Below, piece after piece: positions 10,604 through 19,052 of a DNA stretch of 64,000 nucleotides; within the stretch, counting starts at the first letter, position 1, and each line of letters opens with the position of its first letter. The stretch comes from Elusimicrobiota bacterium (GTDB lineage: Bacteria; Elusimicrobiota; Elusimicrobia; UBA1565; UBA9628). Under the pieces are notes generated by a model. That model was not told the DNA's origin. It ran no database searches and worked only from the letters and a program-made list of their open reading frames with translations. Both the position numbers and the translations under genes were made by a program. The DNA is taken from assembly GCA_016218545.1 (NCBI GenBank), contig JACRDQ010000029.1, positions 1 through 64,000 on the forward strand. The letters are read 5' to 3'.

Positions 10604-11439
10604 ACCTCTCCCGTCTCAAACGACTGCTGGTCGGGCGCGGCTCCCCTGCGCAGGCCGCCTTCCTCGCGCTCGCCCGCCTCGGCCAGGCGCGCTTCGAGTC
10701 CACGCTGAGCGTGGACGGCCACCGGATCACGGCAGGCACCTCGGATCGCGCCCTGGCGCTTCTCCTGCACCGCCTCGGGCTCGTGGACACCGCCGAGAAA
10801 CGCTACCTCGCGGAGACGGTCCGTCCCGGCATGACCTGCCTCGACATCGGGGCCAACATCGGCATCTACACCCTCTACCTGGCGCGCCTGGCCGGGCCTT
10901 CGGGGCGGGTGATCGCCTTCGAGCCCGAGCCGGAGAACTTCGCCCTGCTCCGGAAGAACATCATCGCCAACCGGTACGGCAACGTCGAGTGCGTGCCCAA
11001 GGCTGTCAGCGACCGCGCCGGCTCGGCCAGCTTGGGATTCTGCGAGGAGAACCGAGGAGACCACCGGCTTGGCGCCGCGGGCCGGCGCGCCGTGCCCGTG
11101 GAGACCGTGAGAGTGGACGACTACTTCCCCCCGGCGAGCCGGGTGGACGTGATCAAGATGGACATCCAGGGCTCGGAGCTGGCCGCCATGGAAGGGATGC
11201 GCCGGGCGCTCGCGGACAACCCCGGGGTCCGGATCGTGGCCGAGTTCTGCCCCGCCCTGCTCGAGACGTCCGGCTCCGCGGCCGAGGCCTTCGCCAGATT
11301 CTGGCACGACCAGGGCTTCTCCGCCTTCCTCATCGGGGAAGGCAGGCGTCCCGTCTCCCTGGCGGACGCGGCCGCCTTCACGGACCTCGGGCGCAGGCAG
11401 GGCTACCTCAACGTCCTCCTGTCGCGGTCCGCGGTCTGA
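10600..11439 (+). CDS. FkbM-family SAM-dependent methyltransferase
   Basis: A 279-residue methyltransferase of the FkbM family, which usually O-methylates sugars or polyketides. It shows CLDIGANIGIYTLYLA as motif I, VIAFEPEPENFALLRKNI as the acidic second strand, and the family's late block IKMDIQGSELAAMEGM. I choose the GTG at 10600, which overlaps the preceding stop codon. An ATG further upstream lies deep inside the neighbouring gene, and its extra residues would not belong to the fold. Together with the preceding gene this gives three transferase activities in one transcript, suggesting methylated glycans on the cell surface. Confidence 0.87.
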   Translation: MNLSRLKRLLVGRGSPAQAAFLALARLGQARFESTLSVDGHRITAGTSDRALALLLHRLGLVDTAEKRYLAETVRPGMTCLDIGANIGIYTLYLARLAGPSGRVIAFEPEPENFALLRKNIIANRYGNVECVPKAVSDRAGSASLGFCEENRGDHRLGAAGRRAVPVETVRVDDYFPPASRVDVIKMDIQGSELAAMEGMRRALADNPGVRIVAEFCPALLETSGSAAEAFARFWHDQGFSAFLIGEGRRPVSLADAAAFTDLGRRQGYLNVLLSRSAV

Positions 11440-11466
11440 TGGCCCCGGCCCGGCCGCGTCAGAATT

Positions 11467-11475
11467 TGATATCCT
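11467..11475 (+). promoter_or_regulatory. Extended -10 promoter upstream of the M29 aminopeptidase
   Basis: TGA followed by TATCCT. The predicted start of transcription near 11482 gives a leader of about 28 bases that contains GGAGGCGGTC just before the ATG at 11510, so this promoter is of the leadered type. Confidence 0.45.
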
Positions 11476-11509
11476 CGGTTCGTCGGACCATCCGCGCCCG
11501 GAGGCGGTC

Positions 11510-12646
11510 ATGAAAGACAAGCGCAACGAAGCCCTCGCGAAGATCCTCGTCGACTACTCCACCAAGCTGAAGAAGGGCGACGTCCTCTACCTTGAGATCA
11601 AGGGCAAGCCCGCCCTGGAGCTCGGCAAGCACGTCATCCGCCTGGCCACGGAGCGCGGCGCCACCCCGTTCTATTTCTACAACGACGAGTCCCTCGGCCG
11701 CCAGTGGATCGCCTCGGCCAGCGAGGCCCAGTTCAAGGCCATGGCCAAGCTCCACCTGCACCTCATGAAGGCCGCCGACGCCTACATCGGCATCCGCGGC
11801 TCGGACAATCCCTTCGATCTGGCCGACATGCCGGGCAGGCAGATGGACATGATGAACAAGCTCTTCTACAAGCCCGTCCACTTCGACGAGCGCGTGCGCC
11901 GGACCCGCTGGTGCGTCATGCGCTACCCGACCGACTCCATGGCCCAGCTCGCCAAGACCTCACAGGAAGCCTTCGAGGACTTCTACTTCGACGTCTGCTG
12001 CGCGGACTACGCCAAGATGTCCAAGGCCCAGGAGAAGCTCGTCTCCCTCATGAGCCGGACCGACAAGGTCCGCATCAAATCCCCGGGCACGGACCTGGCC
12101 TTCTCCATCAAGGGCATCCCCTGCGTCAAGTGCGACGGCGAGCGCAACATCCCCGACGGCGAGGTCTACACCGCGCCGGTGAAGACCTCGGTCAATGGGA
12201 CCATCCGCTACAACACCCCCACCATCCACGAGGGGATCGTCTACAACAACATCACCCTGACCTTCGAGGACGGCAAGATCGTCCGCGCCACGGCCGACGC
12301 CAACACGGACAAACTCAACAAGGTCTTCGACACGGACGCGGGCGCCCGCTACGTAGGCGAGTTCGCCATCGGGGTCAACCCCTTCGTCCTCGAGCCCATG
12401 ATGGACACCCTCTTCGACGAGAAGATCGCGGGCTCCTTCCACTTCACCCCCGGCTCCTGCTACGACGAGGCGGACAACGGCAACCGCTCCGCCGTCCACT
12501 GGGACCTCGTGCTCATCCAGAGGCCGGAGCACGGCGGCGGCGAAATCTGGTTCGACGGCAAGCTCATCAGGAAGGACGGGAAGTTCACGGACCCCTCCCT
12601 AGAGAAGATGTTCTCCAAGGAGAACCTCCGGGGCGACCGCGCCTGA
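11510..12646 (+). CDS. Aminopeptidase, peptidase family M29
   Basis: A 378-residue cytoplasmic metallo-aminopeptidase of the AmpS/PepS type, active as a dimer with two metals. The family ligands can be followed in order: Glu in NIPDGEVYT, Glu in GEFAIGVN, His in SFHFTPG, Tyr in CYDEAD, then His and Asp in AVHWDLV. Length is slightly short of the usual 400-410 because the N-terminus is compact. It has its own promoter and a good ribosome site. The DUF2339 gene follows 7 bases after its stop and may be read through. Confidence 0.9.
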   Translation: MKDKRNEALAKILVDYSTKLKKGDVLYLEIKGKPALELGKHVIRLATERGATPFYFYNDESLGRQWIASASEAQFKAMAKLHLHLMKAADAYIGIRGSDNPFDLADMPGRQMDMMNKLFYKPVHFDERVRRTRWCVMRYPTDSMAQLAKTSQEAFEDFYFDVCCADYAKMSKAQEKLVSLMSRTDKVRIKSPGTDLAFSIKGIPCVKCDGERNIPDGEVYTAPVKTSVNGTIRYNTPTIHEGIVYNNITLTFEDGKIVRATADANTDKLNKVFDTDAGARYVGEFAIGVNPFVLEPMMDTLFDEKIAGSFHFTPGSCYDEADNGNRSAVHWDLVLIQRPEHGGGEIWFDGKLIRKDGKFTDPSLEKMFSKENLRGDRA

Positions 12647-12653
12647 CCTCCTG

Positions 12654-15221
12654 ATGCCAGACCATTCCGAGAACGAACTGCTGGCCGCGCTGGAAGGCCT
12701 CAAAGCCGAGGTACGCGCCCTGCGTTCCGAGGTGGACGCGCTCAAGGGCCGGACCCCGGCTCCCGCTCCCAAGGGCCTTGCGGCCAAGCCGGCTCCGGTC
12801 GCGAAGCTCCAGCGTCTCTGTCACTCCTGCAACGCACCCAACGAGCCGGACGCGGCCCACTGCGACCAGTGCGGCTCCCCTCTCCAGGGCGGGCCCAAGG
12901 CCGAGGCCGCGCCCAAGCCGGCCAGCCGGCTCAAGGCGCTCAACGAGCCCCTCGCGGCCGGGAAGCTCTCCGATTGGTTCAAGAGCCTCGACCTCTCGAC
13001 CGAGCAGTTCATCGGAGAGCGCCTTCTCCAATACGTGGGCATCACGATCCTGGCCATCGGCATCGCCTTCTTCCTGGTCTGGCGCGCGGCCCATACGGGC
13101 CCCTACGAGAAGGTCTTCACCGCCGCCGGAGCCGGGGCCGTGCTCGTGGCGCTGGGCGAGTGGCTCAAGCGCCGGCCTCCGTACGACAAGGTCAGCCACG
13201 GCGTCATCGGAGGCGGCTGGGCCATACTTTACCTGACGGCCTTCGCCTCCCACCACTTCGACGCGACCAGGGTGGTGACGAGCCCCACTTTCGAGCTCGC
13301 CCTCCTCTTCGCCGTGGCGGTCGGCATGATCGGGCACGCGCTCCGGCTCGGCTCCAGGGCCCTGCGGCTCTTCAGCTTCGGGCTGACCTACTTCGTCCTG
13401 CTCGTGGCCTCGGAGGGCGTGGCCATGCCGCAGGTCTTCCTCATCCTGCTCGTGGCCTCGACCCTGGTGGCGGTCGAGACCGGGCACGCGGACATCCTCG
13501 TGGTCTCGGTACTCGGCTTCTACGCCAACTTCGGGCCGGTCTGGCACCGCATGCTCGCGACGCCCGAAGCCCAGCGCAGCCTCGCGCACTTCCTGGGCCA
13601 GACGAGCTCCCTGATCGGCGGCTACGCCTTCCTGGCCCTGCTCCCGCTCCTGCCCAGGGTCAAGCAGCGCCTGCTCAAGCCCGACACCCAGCTTGCGCTC
13701 GACGCCGCCCTCTCCCTGAACGCGGTCGTGTTCGGCGTCATGGCCGCGGCCATGGGCGGGACCTACTTCCGCTCGCTCAGCTTCAAGAGGGCCCTGGCCC
13801 TGAGCCTGCTCCTCGACATCCCGGGCCTGGTCTACGCCTTGGTCCTGCCGCGGGGCCTGACCTTCGCCGCAGCCGCGCCCATGACCGGCCTCGTCATCCT
13901 GGCGGTCGGCATCTTCAACTTGCCCGCGCCCATGACCAAGATGCTCGTCTGGATGGCCGCGGCCGCGGCCTGGACCTGGGTGGGGCTGCTCCTCGACCAC
14001 AAATCCTGGCGGATCCCGGGCTTGCTCATGGCCATGCTCACCTTCGGCCTCTATGCGAGCGTGGCGGGCGCCTCGCATGCCCAGCGTCACAGCGCCTCCG
14101 TGAGCCTCTTCTATTTCTCCGCGGCTTCATACCTCGCCTCGCGCTGGTACAGGCTCTGGCTCAAGGGCCCTGTGCCGGACTGGGAGAAGCCCGCCATGGA
14201 GTACTGGCTCTACGTGGGCTCGGCCTCGCTCGTGCTCGGGCTCTGGGGAGTGCTCGACCCGGCGCCCTTCGCCATCAGCCTCATCGCGCTGGCCGTGGCA
14301 GGCGAGCACCTGGCCGTCTTCTTCGGAAGGCCGCACCTCTGGGGACAGGCCTCCTTCCTGGCCGCGGCCGCCGGCTTCTACACGTTCATCGTGGATTTCG
14401 GCGCCAACCTCCCGGCGGCCGGCCCCCTGACTCCCAGGATGCTGACCTGCGGCTGCGTGGTCAGCGGCATGGCGTACCTTTATTACGGCGACCCCGTGCC
14501 GAAGGACTCCACCAGGGCCTGGAAAGCCTGGAGCATCGAGACCCATCGGGCGTGGCTCAGCTGGATCATGCTCGCGGTGGCGGCATTCGCGGTCTACCAC
14601 GAGTTCGACAGCCGCATGCGCCTGCCGGTCTGGGCGGGAATGGCCTTCCTCCTCTACCTCCTCGGCGCTTCCCGCGACGAGGACGGACTCAAGAAGCAGG
14701 CGGTCCTGGTCGCCGGCGCGACCGGGGTGGAAGGAGTGCTGAGCTACCTGCTCCAGCCCAGGGGCCTGCTGGCCGAGCCCACCCCGGTGAACACCGCGGT
14801 GTACTGGGGCTCCAGCCTGGCCCTCCTGCTCAACCTCTCCTTCTCCAAGGACCAGCGCAGAAAGCTCACTGAGACCGACCATCAGGCTTCCTGGGCCTTC
14901 TGCTGCCTGTGCATGGCCATGCTGGCGCTCTACCTCGCCAAGGAGCTCCAGAGCTACCATCTGACCCTGGCGTTGAGCTTCGAGGGCATCGTGGCGCTCC
15001 TCCTCGGCATGGCCCTCGGCTACGCCGAGCTGCGCTACCCGGCGCTGCTCCTTCTGGGCCTGTGCGTGTTCAAGGCCATGGTCTACGACAGCTCCATGCT
15101 GCCCCTGCCGCAGAGGGTGGCCACCATGGTGGTGCTGGGCCTGCTCCTGCTCGGAGCTTCCATGCTCTACGTGCGCATGGGCAAGCGCGATGAAAAAGAT
15201 CCTCCCGATCGCGCTTCTTAG
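12654..15221 (+). CDS. Large multi-pass membrane protein, DUF2339 type, with zinc ribbon
   Basis: The 855 residues begin with a short coiled coil (about 7-32), then a Pro/Ala linker and a zinc-ribbon-like C56-x2-C59...C70-x2-C73. About 20 or more transmembrane helices follow, from residue 125 to the end. The layout and the first membrane motif FIGERLLQYVGITILAIGIAFF match DUF2339 predicted membrane proteins. Their function is unknown, although an envelope or transport role is often guessed. The last 32 bases overlap the start of the M48 protease gene, a sign of translational coupling. Confidence 0.75.
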   Translation: MPDHSENELLAALEGLKAEVRALRSEVDALKGRTPAPAPKGLAAKPAPVAKLQRLCHSCNAPNEPDAAHCDQCGSPLQGGPKAEAAPKPASRLKALNEPLAAGKLSDWFKSLDLSTEQFIGERLLQYVGITILAIGIAFFLVWRAAHTGPYEKVFTAAGAGAVLVALGEWLKRRPPYDKVSHGVIGGGWAILYLTAFASHHFDATRVVTSPTFELALLFAVAVGMIGHALRLGSRALRLFSFGLTYFVLLVASEGVAMPQVFLILLVASTLVAVETGHADILVVSVLGFYANFGPVWHRMLATPEAQRSLAHFLGQTSSLIGGYAFLALLPLLPRVKQRLLKPDTQLALDAALSLNAVVFGVMAAAMGGTYFRSLSFKRALALSLLLDIPGLVYALVLPRGLTFAAAAPMTGLVILAVGIFNLPAPMTKMLVWMAAAAAWTWVGLLLDHKSWRIPGLLMAMLTFGLYASVAGASHAQRHSASVSLFYFSAASYLASRWYRLWLKGPVPDWEKPAMEYWLYVGSASLVLGLWGVLDPAPFAISLIALAVAGEHLAVFFGRPHLWGQASFLAAAAGFYTFIVDFGANLPAAGPLTPRMLTCGCVVSGMAYLYYGDPVPKDSTRAWKAWSIETHRAWLSWIMLAVAAFAVYHEFDSRMRLPVWAGMAFLLYLLGASRDEDGLKKQAVLVAGATGVEGVLSYLLQPRGLLAEPTPVNTAVYWGSSLALLLNLSFSKDQRRKLTETDHQASWAFCCLCMAMLALYLAKELQSYHLTLALSFEGIVALLLGMALGYAELRYPALLLLGLCVFKAMVYDSSMLPLPQRVATMVVLGLLLLGASMLYVRMGKRDEKDPPDRAS

Positions 15222-16017
15222 CGCCTTTACGGCCGCTGCGTTCCTTCTGGCACGCCAGCAGAGAATCGATGAGACCAGGGAAAGCCTCCTGGTGGCCCTG
15301 CGCGTCGTCCAGCAGCACGAGAAGCAGCTCGACCGGGCGGCGAGCAAGGTCCTCCCCCTCACTCCCGAGGAGGAGCGCGCCATCGGAGTGGAGTTCGACT
15401 CCAGGCTGACCGCCGGGGCAGGCGGACCGGACCGGCCCCAGGACGAAGGCCTGCTCCGGGAGATCGGCCGGCCGCTCGCCCGGACCTCCCTGGTCACGCG
15501 CTTTCCCGATGCCTACGAGTTCCGCGTGCTGCACGGCAGGCCCGGGAACAACGCCTTCGCGGTCCCTGGCGGCTTCGTCTACGTCCTGCCAGGGCTCCTC
15601 GACCGGTTCCGCACCGCCCCGGCTGCCCTGGCCTTCGTGCTCGGGCACGAGATCGGCCACGTCGAGCTCGGCCACTGCAGCGACGGGATCCGCACCCGCG
15701 AATGGTTCAGGAAAGCCGGCCTCTCCTATGTCGGAGACGCCGCCGGCCTCCTGCGGGTCCTGGCCCAGCTCCACTTCAGCGAGGTCCAGGAGATCGAGGC
15801 CGACGAGTTCGCAGTCAAGCTCCTCAAGGCCGCGCGCCAGGACCCGGCCGCCGCCCTCCAAGCCATGGACCTCCTCGAGCTCCCTCAGGACGCCGGAGCC
15901 AGACGCGACCCCGCCGACGCCGCCTGGGAAGGGCTCTCGGATTACTGGCGCACGCATCCCCGGGGCTGGGAGCGCCGCAGCCGCCTCCAGCGGCTGGTCG
16001 GGCGAAGACCCCGCTAG
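15190..16017 (+). CDS. M48-family zinc metalloprotease, exported
   Basis: A 275-residue protease with an N-terminal signal sequence or anchor (about residues 4-21). The zinc site is HEIGH at 153-157, with the third ligand Glu203 in EIEADEFAV, the order seen in Ste24/BepA/Oma1-like M48 enzymes. It lacks the extra membrane helices of HtpX, so it is probably periplasmic or membrane-tethered and may act in outer-membrane protein quality control. The C-terminal tail keeps the family's HP-R-RLQRL region (YWRTHPRGWERRSRLQRL). It overlaps the DUF2339 gene by 32 bases. Confidence 0.9.
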   Translation: MKKILPIALLSAFTAAAFLLARQQRIDETRESLLVALRVVQQHEKQLDRAASKVLPLTPEEERAIGVEFDSRLTAGAGGPDRPQDEGLLREIGRPLARTSLVTRFPDAYEFRVLHGRPGNNAFAVPGGFVYVLPGLLDRFRTAPAALAFVLGHEIGHVELGHCSDGIRTREWFRKAGLSYVGDAAGLLRVLAQLHFSEVQEIEADEFAVKLLKAARQDPAAALQAMDLLELPQDAGARRDPADAAWEGLSDYWRTHPRGWERRSRLQRLVGRRPR

Positions 16018-16057
16018 CGTAGGCGAAACAAGCCCGGCGGCAGCGGGCTGATGGAAT

Positions 16058-16066
16058 TGGTATCCT
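16058..16066 (+). promoter_or_regulatory. Extended -10 promoter for the caspase-like lipoprotein gene
   Basis: TGG followed by TATCCT, 43 bases before the ATG at 16110. A 6-bp inverted repeat lies just upstream (16031-16036 with 16044-16049) and could end the M48 transcript. Confidence 0.45.
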
Positions 16067-16109
16067 AATCAGCAGACCGTCATCCCCCAAAGCTCGCAAG
16101 CAAGGAACC

Positions 16110-17570
16110 ATGCCTACAACGATGCTCCGTCGATCCATGCCCGCAGTCCTCGCTGCGGCATTCCTGAGCGCCTGCGCCTCCTCCCCGAGGATCGTCCATC
16201 TGAGCCCTCCGGGCGAGTCCCTGGAAGAGAGCCACTTCGCGGGCGAGGAGCTGTACCTGAAGGAATTCACGGTGAAGAACAAGGCCTCCAGCGACACCAA
16301 GGAGGCCGAGGCGGGGCTGCGCGCCCAGTTCATCGAGCACCTTCTCAAGCAAGGCAGGTTCTCCAAGGTCGTGGACGCCACGTCCCCGGGCATGCCGGTG
16401 CCTCCCGGCTCCCTGTCCATGAGCGCCGGCCTCCAGCTCTCGATCCAGGACGACCACATGTCCTACAACAAGGCCATCCTGAGCATGTACACGCTTTGGT
16501 CCATCTATCCCCGCAAAGGCAGCGTCACGATCATCGGCAACGCCACGACCTCCCGCGCGGGGCGCACCCTGAGCTCCAGGTCATGGACCAGCATGCAGGA
16601 ATTCTCCTACGTGCTCTTCGGCGGGCTCCGGACCGGGCCCATCCAGGAAGCCTTCAAAGCCTGCTACGAGGATATCTTCACGCACATCTCCGTCCCCATG
16701 AGCCCCGAGGGCGGTCCGGGCGTGTCCAAGGGCGAGTTGGAGACCCTGGTGAAGGCGAGCGTGGAAAAGGCCACCAGGAAGGAAGAGAAGGCCTACGACT
16801 CGGACGCGGACAAGGCGACGTACAAGGCGCCGGAGAGCCCGGACGACTTCGCGGTGGTCGTGGGCATCGAGAAGTACATGCAGGTCCCGCAGGCGGACTT
16901 CGGGGAGCGCGACGCGCAGAGCATGCGCGAGCACCTGTCGGCGCTGGGCTTCCCCCAGCGCAACATCGTGCACCTGTCCGGGAGCATGGCGACCAAGTCC
17001 AACCTGGAGAAGTACCTTGAGCACTGGCTGCCGGAGAAGGTCAACGAGTCCTCCAAGGTCGTGTTCTACTTCTCCGGCCACGGGGCCCCGGACATCGACT
17101 CCAAGCAGGCCTTCCTGGTGCCTTGGGACGCGGACGTGAAGTTCCTGCGGCAGACCGGCTATCCTCTCAAAAAGCTCTACGCGCAGCTCAACGGGCTCAA
17201 GGCCAAGGAAGTCCTCGTGGTGCTCGATTCCTGCTTCTCGGGCGCGGGCGGACGCTCGGTGCTGCCCAAGGGCGCGCGGCCGCTGGTGGCCCAGGTCGAT
17301 GAGGGCCTCGAGCAGCTGGGCAAGCTCGTGATCCTCTCGGCTTCCGAGGGCTCGGAGATCGCGCTCTCCGACGACAAGCAGGGGCACGGCCTCTTCACCT
17401 ATCACCTGCTCAAGGGCTTGAACGAGAAGATGGGCGCGTCCACGGTGAAGGCGCTCTACGAGTATCTGGTCCCGCGGGTGCAGGACGGGGCGCGGCAGCA
17501 GAACCGCGACCAGACCCCGAAGCTCTCCGCCGCCGACGCCGGCCTCGGCGCCATGTCCCTGGGCCGGTAA
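16110..17570 (+). CDS. Caspase-fold cysteine peptidase (C14-like), lipoprotein
   Basis: A 486-residue putative lipoprotein with lipobox L19-S-A-C22. Residues about 30-200 form an unrecognised domain, followed by a charged linker (about 205-245). Residues 247-480 form a caspase/p20-like domain starting FAVVVGIEKYMQVP. The dyad is visible as His324 in VVFYFSGHG and Cys375 in VLVVLDSCFSGAGG. Bacterial relatives include metacaspase-like and orthocaspase proteins. The fold usually cuts after Arg/Lys or Asp; which applies here cannot be read. Lipidation would place it on the periplasmic side of a membrane, unlike the usual cytosolic caspases. It stands next to two other exported proteases. Confidence 0.85.
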   Translation: MPTTMLRRSMPAVLAAAFLSACASSPRIVHLSPPGESLEESHFAGEELYLKEFTVKNKASSDTKEAEAGLRAQFIEHLLKQGRFSKVVDATSPGMPVPPGSLSMSAGLQLSIQDDHMSYNKAILSMYTLWSIYPRKGSVTIIGNATTSRAGRTLSSRSWTSMQEFSYVLFGGLRTGPIQEAFKACYEDIFTHISVPMSPEGGPGVSKGELETLVKASVEKATRKEEKAYDSDADKATYKAPESPDDFAVVVGIEKYMQVPQADFGERDAQSMREHLSALGFPQRNIVHLSGSMATKSNLEKYLEHWLPEKVNESSKVVFYFSGHGAPDIDSKQAFLVPWDADVKFLRQTGYPLKKLYAQLNGLKAKEVLVVLDSCFSGAGGRSVLPKGARPLVAQVDEGLEQLGKLVILSASEGSEIALSDDKQGHGLFTYHLLKGLNEKMGASTVKALYEYLVPRVQDGARQQNRDQTPKLSAADAGLGAMSLGR

Positions 17571-17859
17571 TCGCCCCCTGGGTTTCCAGGGCGAGGACAG
17601 CTCCAACGGGTTTCAGCGCGCCAAAAGGCCCGGAAGGACATCGCCAACGACCTGCGGCCTCATCCGAGCGCGGCCGGGCTCCAGGACGAGCGCCCCCCGC
17701 ACCAGCGGGCAGGGCAGGCGCCTGACATCTCGTGAGCAGTTCGGCCCATCTTCTTCTAGGCCGAATGTCATCCGGCGCCGGCCCTGAAGACCCTCTCGCA
17801 GACCGCGGCCCATGGCTATCATGAGAACCGAGATGCCGGCTGACGGCCCATGTCGGTCC
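17571..17859. other. Intergenic region between the caspase and trypsin-like genes
   Basis: A stretch of 289 bases with no convincing gene. It holds a bulged 9-bp stem just after the caspase stop (17571-17591 region) and a second stem TTCGGCC (17740-17746) with GGCCGAA (17759-17765). A -10-like TATCAT lies near 17818-17823, about 40 bases before the trypsin-like start. The first stem may terminate the caspase transcript. No small RNA can be claimed from these pairings. Confidence 0.35.
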
Positions 17860-18942
17860 ATGCATGATCGATCCGCCATTTTGATCTCGGCGGGGCTGGC
17901 GGCTGTGCTGGCCTTCGTCGGTCTTGCGGCCGGGCCGGCTCAGGCCGGCGCTGCGGCCTTGGGTCCCTCATCGGATGCTGCGCCTGGTGGGCGGCTGGAT
18001 TCGGTCTTCTTCGACCCGCTCCTGGATGCGTCGGGCCGCGTAGCGGACTTAAAAGCGCAAATCGGGTTCTACCGCCCCAGGGAGGTTCCACGCCGCGTCC
18101 CATTTCTCGAGGACGGTCTCGACGCCGTCGTGACCATCACGGCGGGCGATGCATCTTGCAGCGCCGTCTTCGTGTCTCGCGAGGGGCATCTCTTGACTGC
18201 GGCGCACTGCGTGCGCGACTACCTCACGGCCGCGGCCAGTCTCCGCGCGGCGGAGCTCGACTTGCGCGAACACGACGCGGACGTCAAGCTCTACCCGGAA
18301 AACGCACGTACCAACATCAGGATCTCTCCGTCTCCCTACTATGCCGTCCTGGTGGCCGCGGGCCGGGGCTTCATCTCTCCGCGACGCAGCCCCCCGGACG
18401 TGTCGGGTCTCTCGGGCCGCACGGACCTCATCGCCAGGCTCGGGGCCCTTGCCTCCGGGGATTGGGCGATCCTCAAGGCCCCCCTTGCGGCGCCAAGCCC
18501 CTGCCGCAGGGCGCGGCCTTCGCGTATGCCGCAGGGCGTGGCTCTCTGGACAGCGGGATATCCAGCCCCGAACTCGCGGCCGGGCGGCCTCGGCGCCAAC
18601 GGCCGGGGGCTTTACGTCACCTATGGAGAGAAGGCCGGGCACATCGACTCGAGCGAGTGGCTCGCCACGCTGGACCCGGCTAGCAGGAGCGTTTTTCAAG
18701 GCGTCTACCAGCCCGGCATAGCTTCGGGGGCCCTCATCCTCTCCAACCAGGACAGCTTCCATGGCATGAGCGGAGCGCCCATCTTCAACGATCGTGGCGA
18801 GGTCGTCGGGGTCACCACGGCCGGGGGGCAGAAATCCGACAGATTCCTGGAAAACTCGACCCTGGGCGCCAGCCTTCGGGGCATCTTCGATGCGCTCCGC
18901 GGCAGCGGGATCGATCCTGGAATCTTCTTCAACTGCCCGTGA
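17860..18942 (+). CDS. Trypsin-like serine protease, secreted
   Basis: A 360-residue chymotrypsin-fold protease. The ATG at 17860 gives a clean signal peptide (hydrophobic core about 7-22, cleavage after AQA near 29); earlier in-frame ATGs add a polar stretch before it. The triad is readable as His116 in LLTAAHC, Asp201 in SGDWAILK and Ser304 in FHGMSGAPIFN. The GMSGAP pentapeptide replaces the usual GDSGGP, as in many bacterial V8/DegP-like members. There is no PDZ domain. It may process periplasmic or extracellular proteins. The codon pattern looks a little less G/C-rigid than its neighbours, which hints at, but does not show, recent acquisition. Confidence 0.85.
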   Translation: MHDRSAILISAGLAAVLAFVGLAAGPAQAGAAALGPSSDAAPGGRLDSVFFDPLLDASGRVADLKAQIGFYRPREVPRRVPFLEDGLDAVVTITAGDASCSAVFVSREGHLLTAAHCVRDYLTAAASLRAAELDLREHDADVKLYPENARTNIRISPSPYYAVLVAAGRGFISPRRSPPDVSGLSGRTDLIARLGALASGDWAILKAPLAAPSPCRRARPSRMPQGVALWTAGYPAPNSRPGGLGANGRGLYVTYGEKAGHIDSSEWLATLDPASRSVFQGVYQPGIASGALILSNQDSFHGMSGAPIFNDRGEVVGVTTAGGQKSDRFLENSTLGASLRGIFDALRGSGIDPGIFFNCP

Positions 18943-19052
18943 TGCCTCGGCCCGACGTCAGTGCTTGACGAAGCCGGCCTCGGGCATGCCGCTGCCGCGG
19001 GCTCTCATTCAGGAGGACACCACGCGGAGAGTTGGGCGCCAGCCGTGTTTCT

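Noticed and set aside
17571..17859. Small RNA or small gene in the longest intergenic stretch
   Set aside because: Two short stems are present, but no open frame with a ribosome site and no promoter-terminator pair; not enough for a claim.
17860..18942. Trypsin-like gene as a clear horizontal transfer
   Set aside because: Codon use looks slightly relaxed, but GC content and context are close to the neighbours; without a computed comparison this is only an impression.
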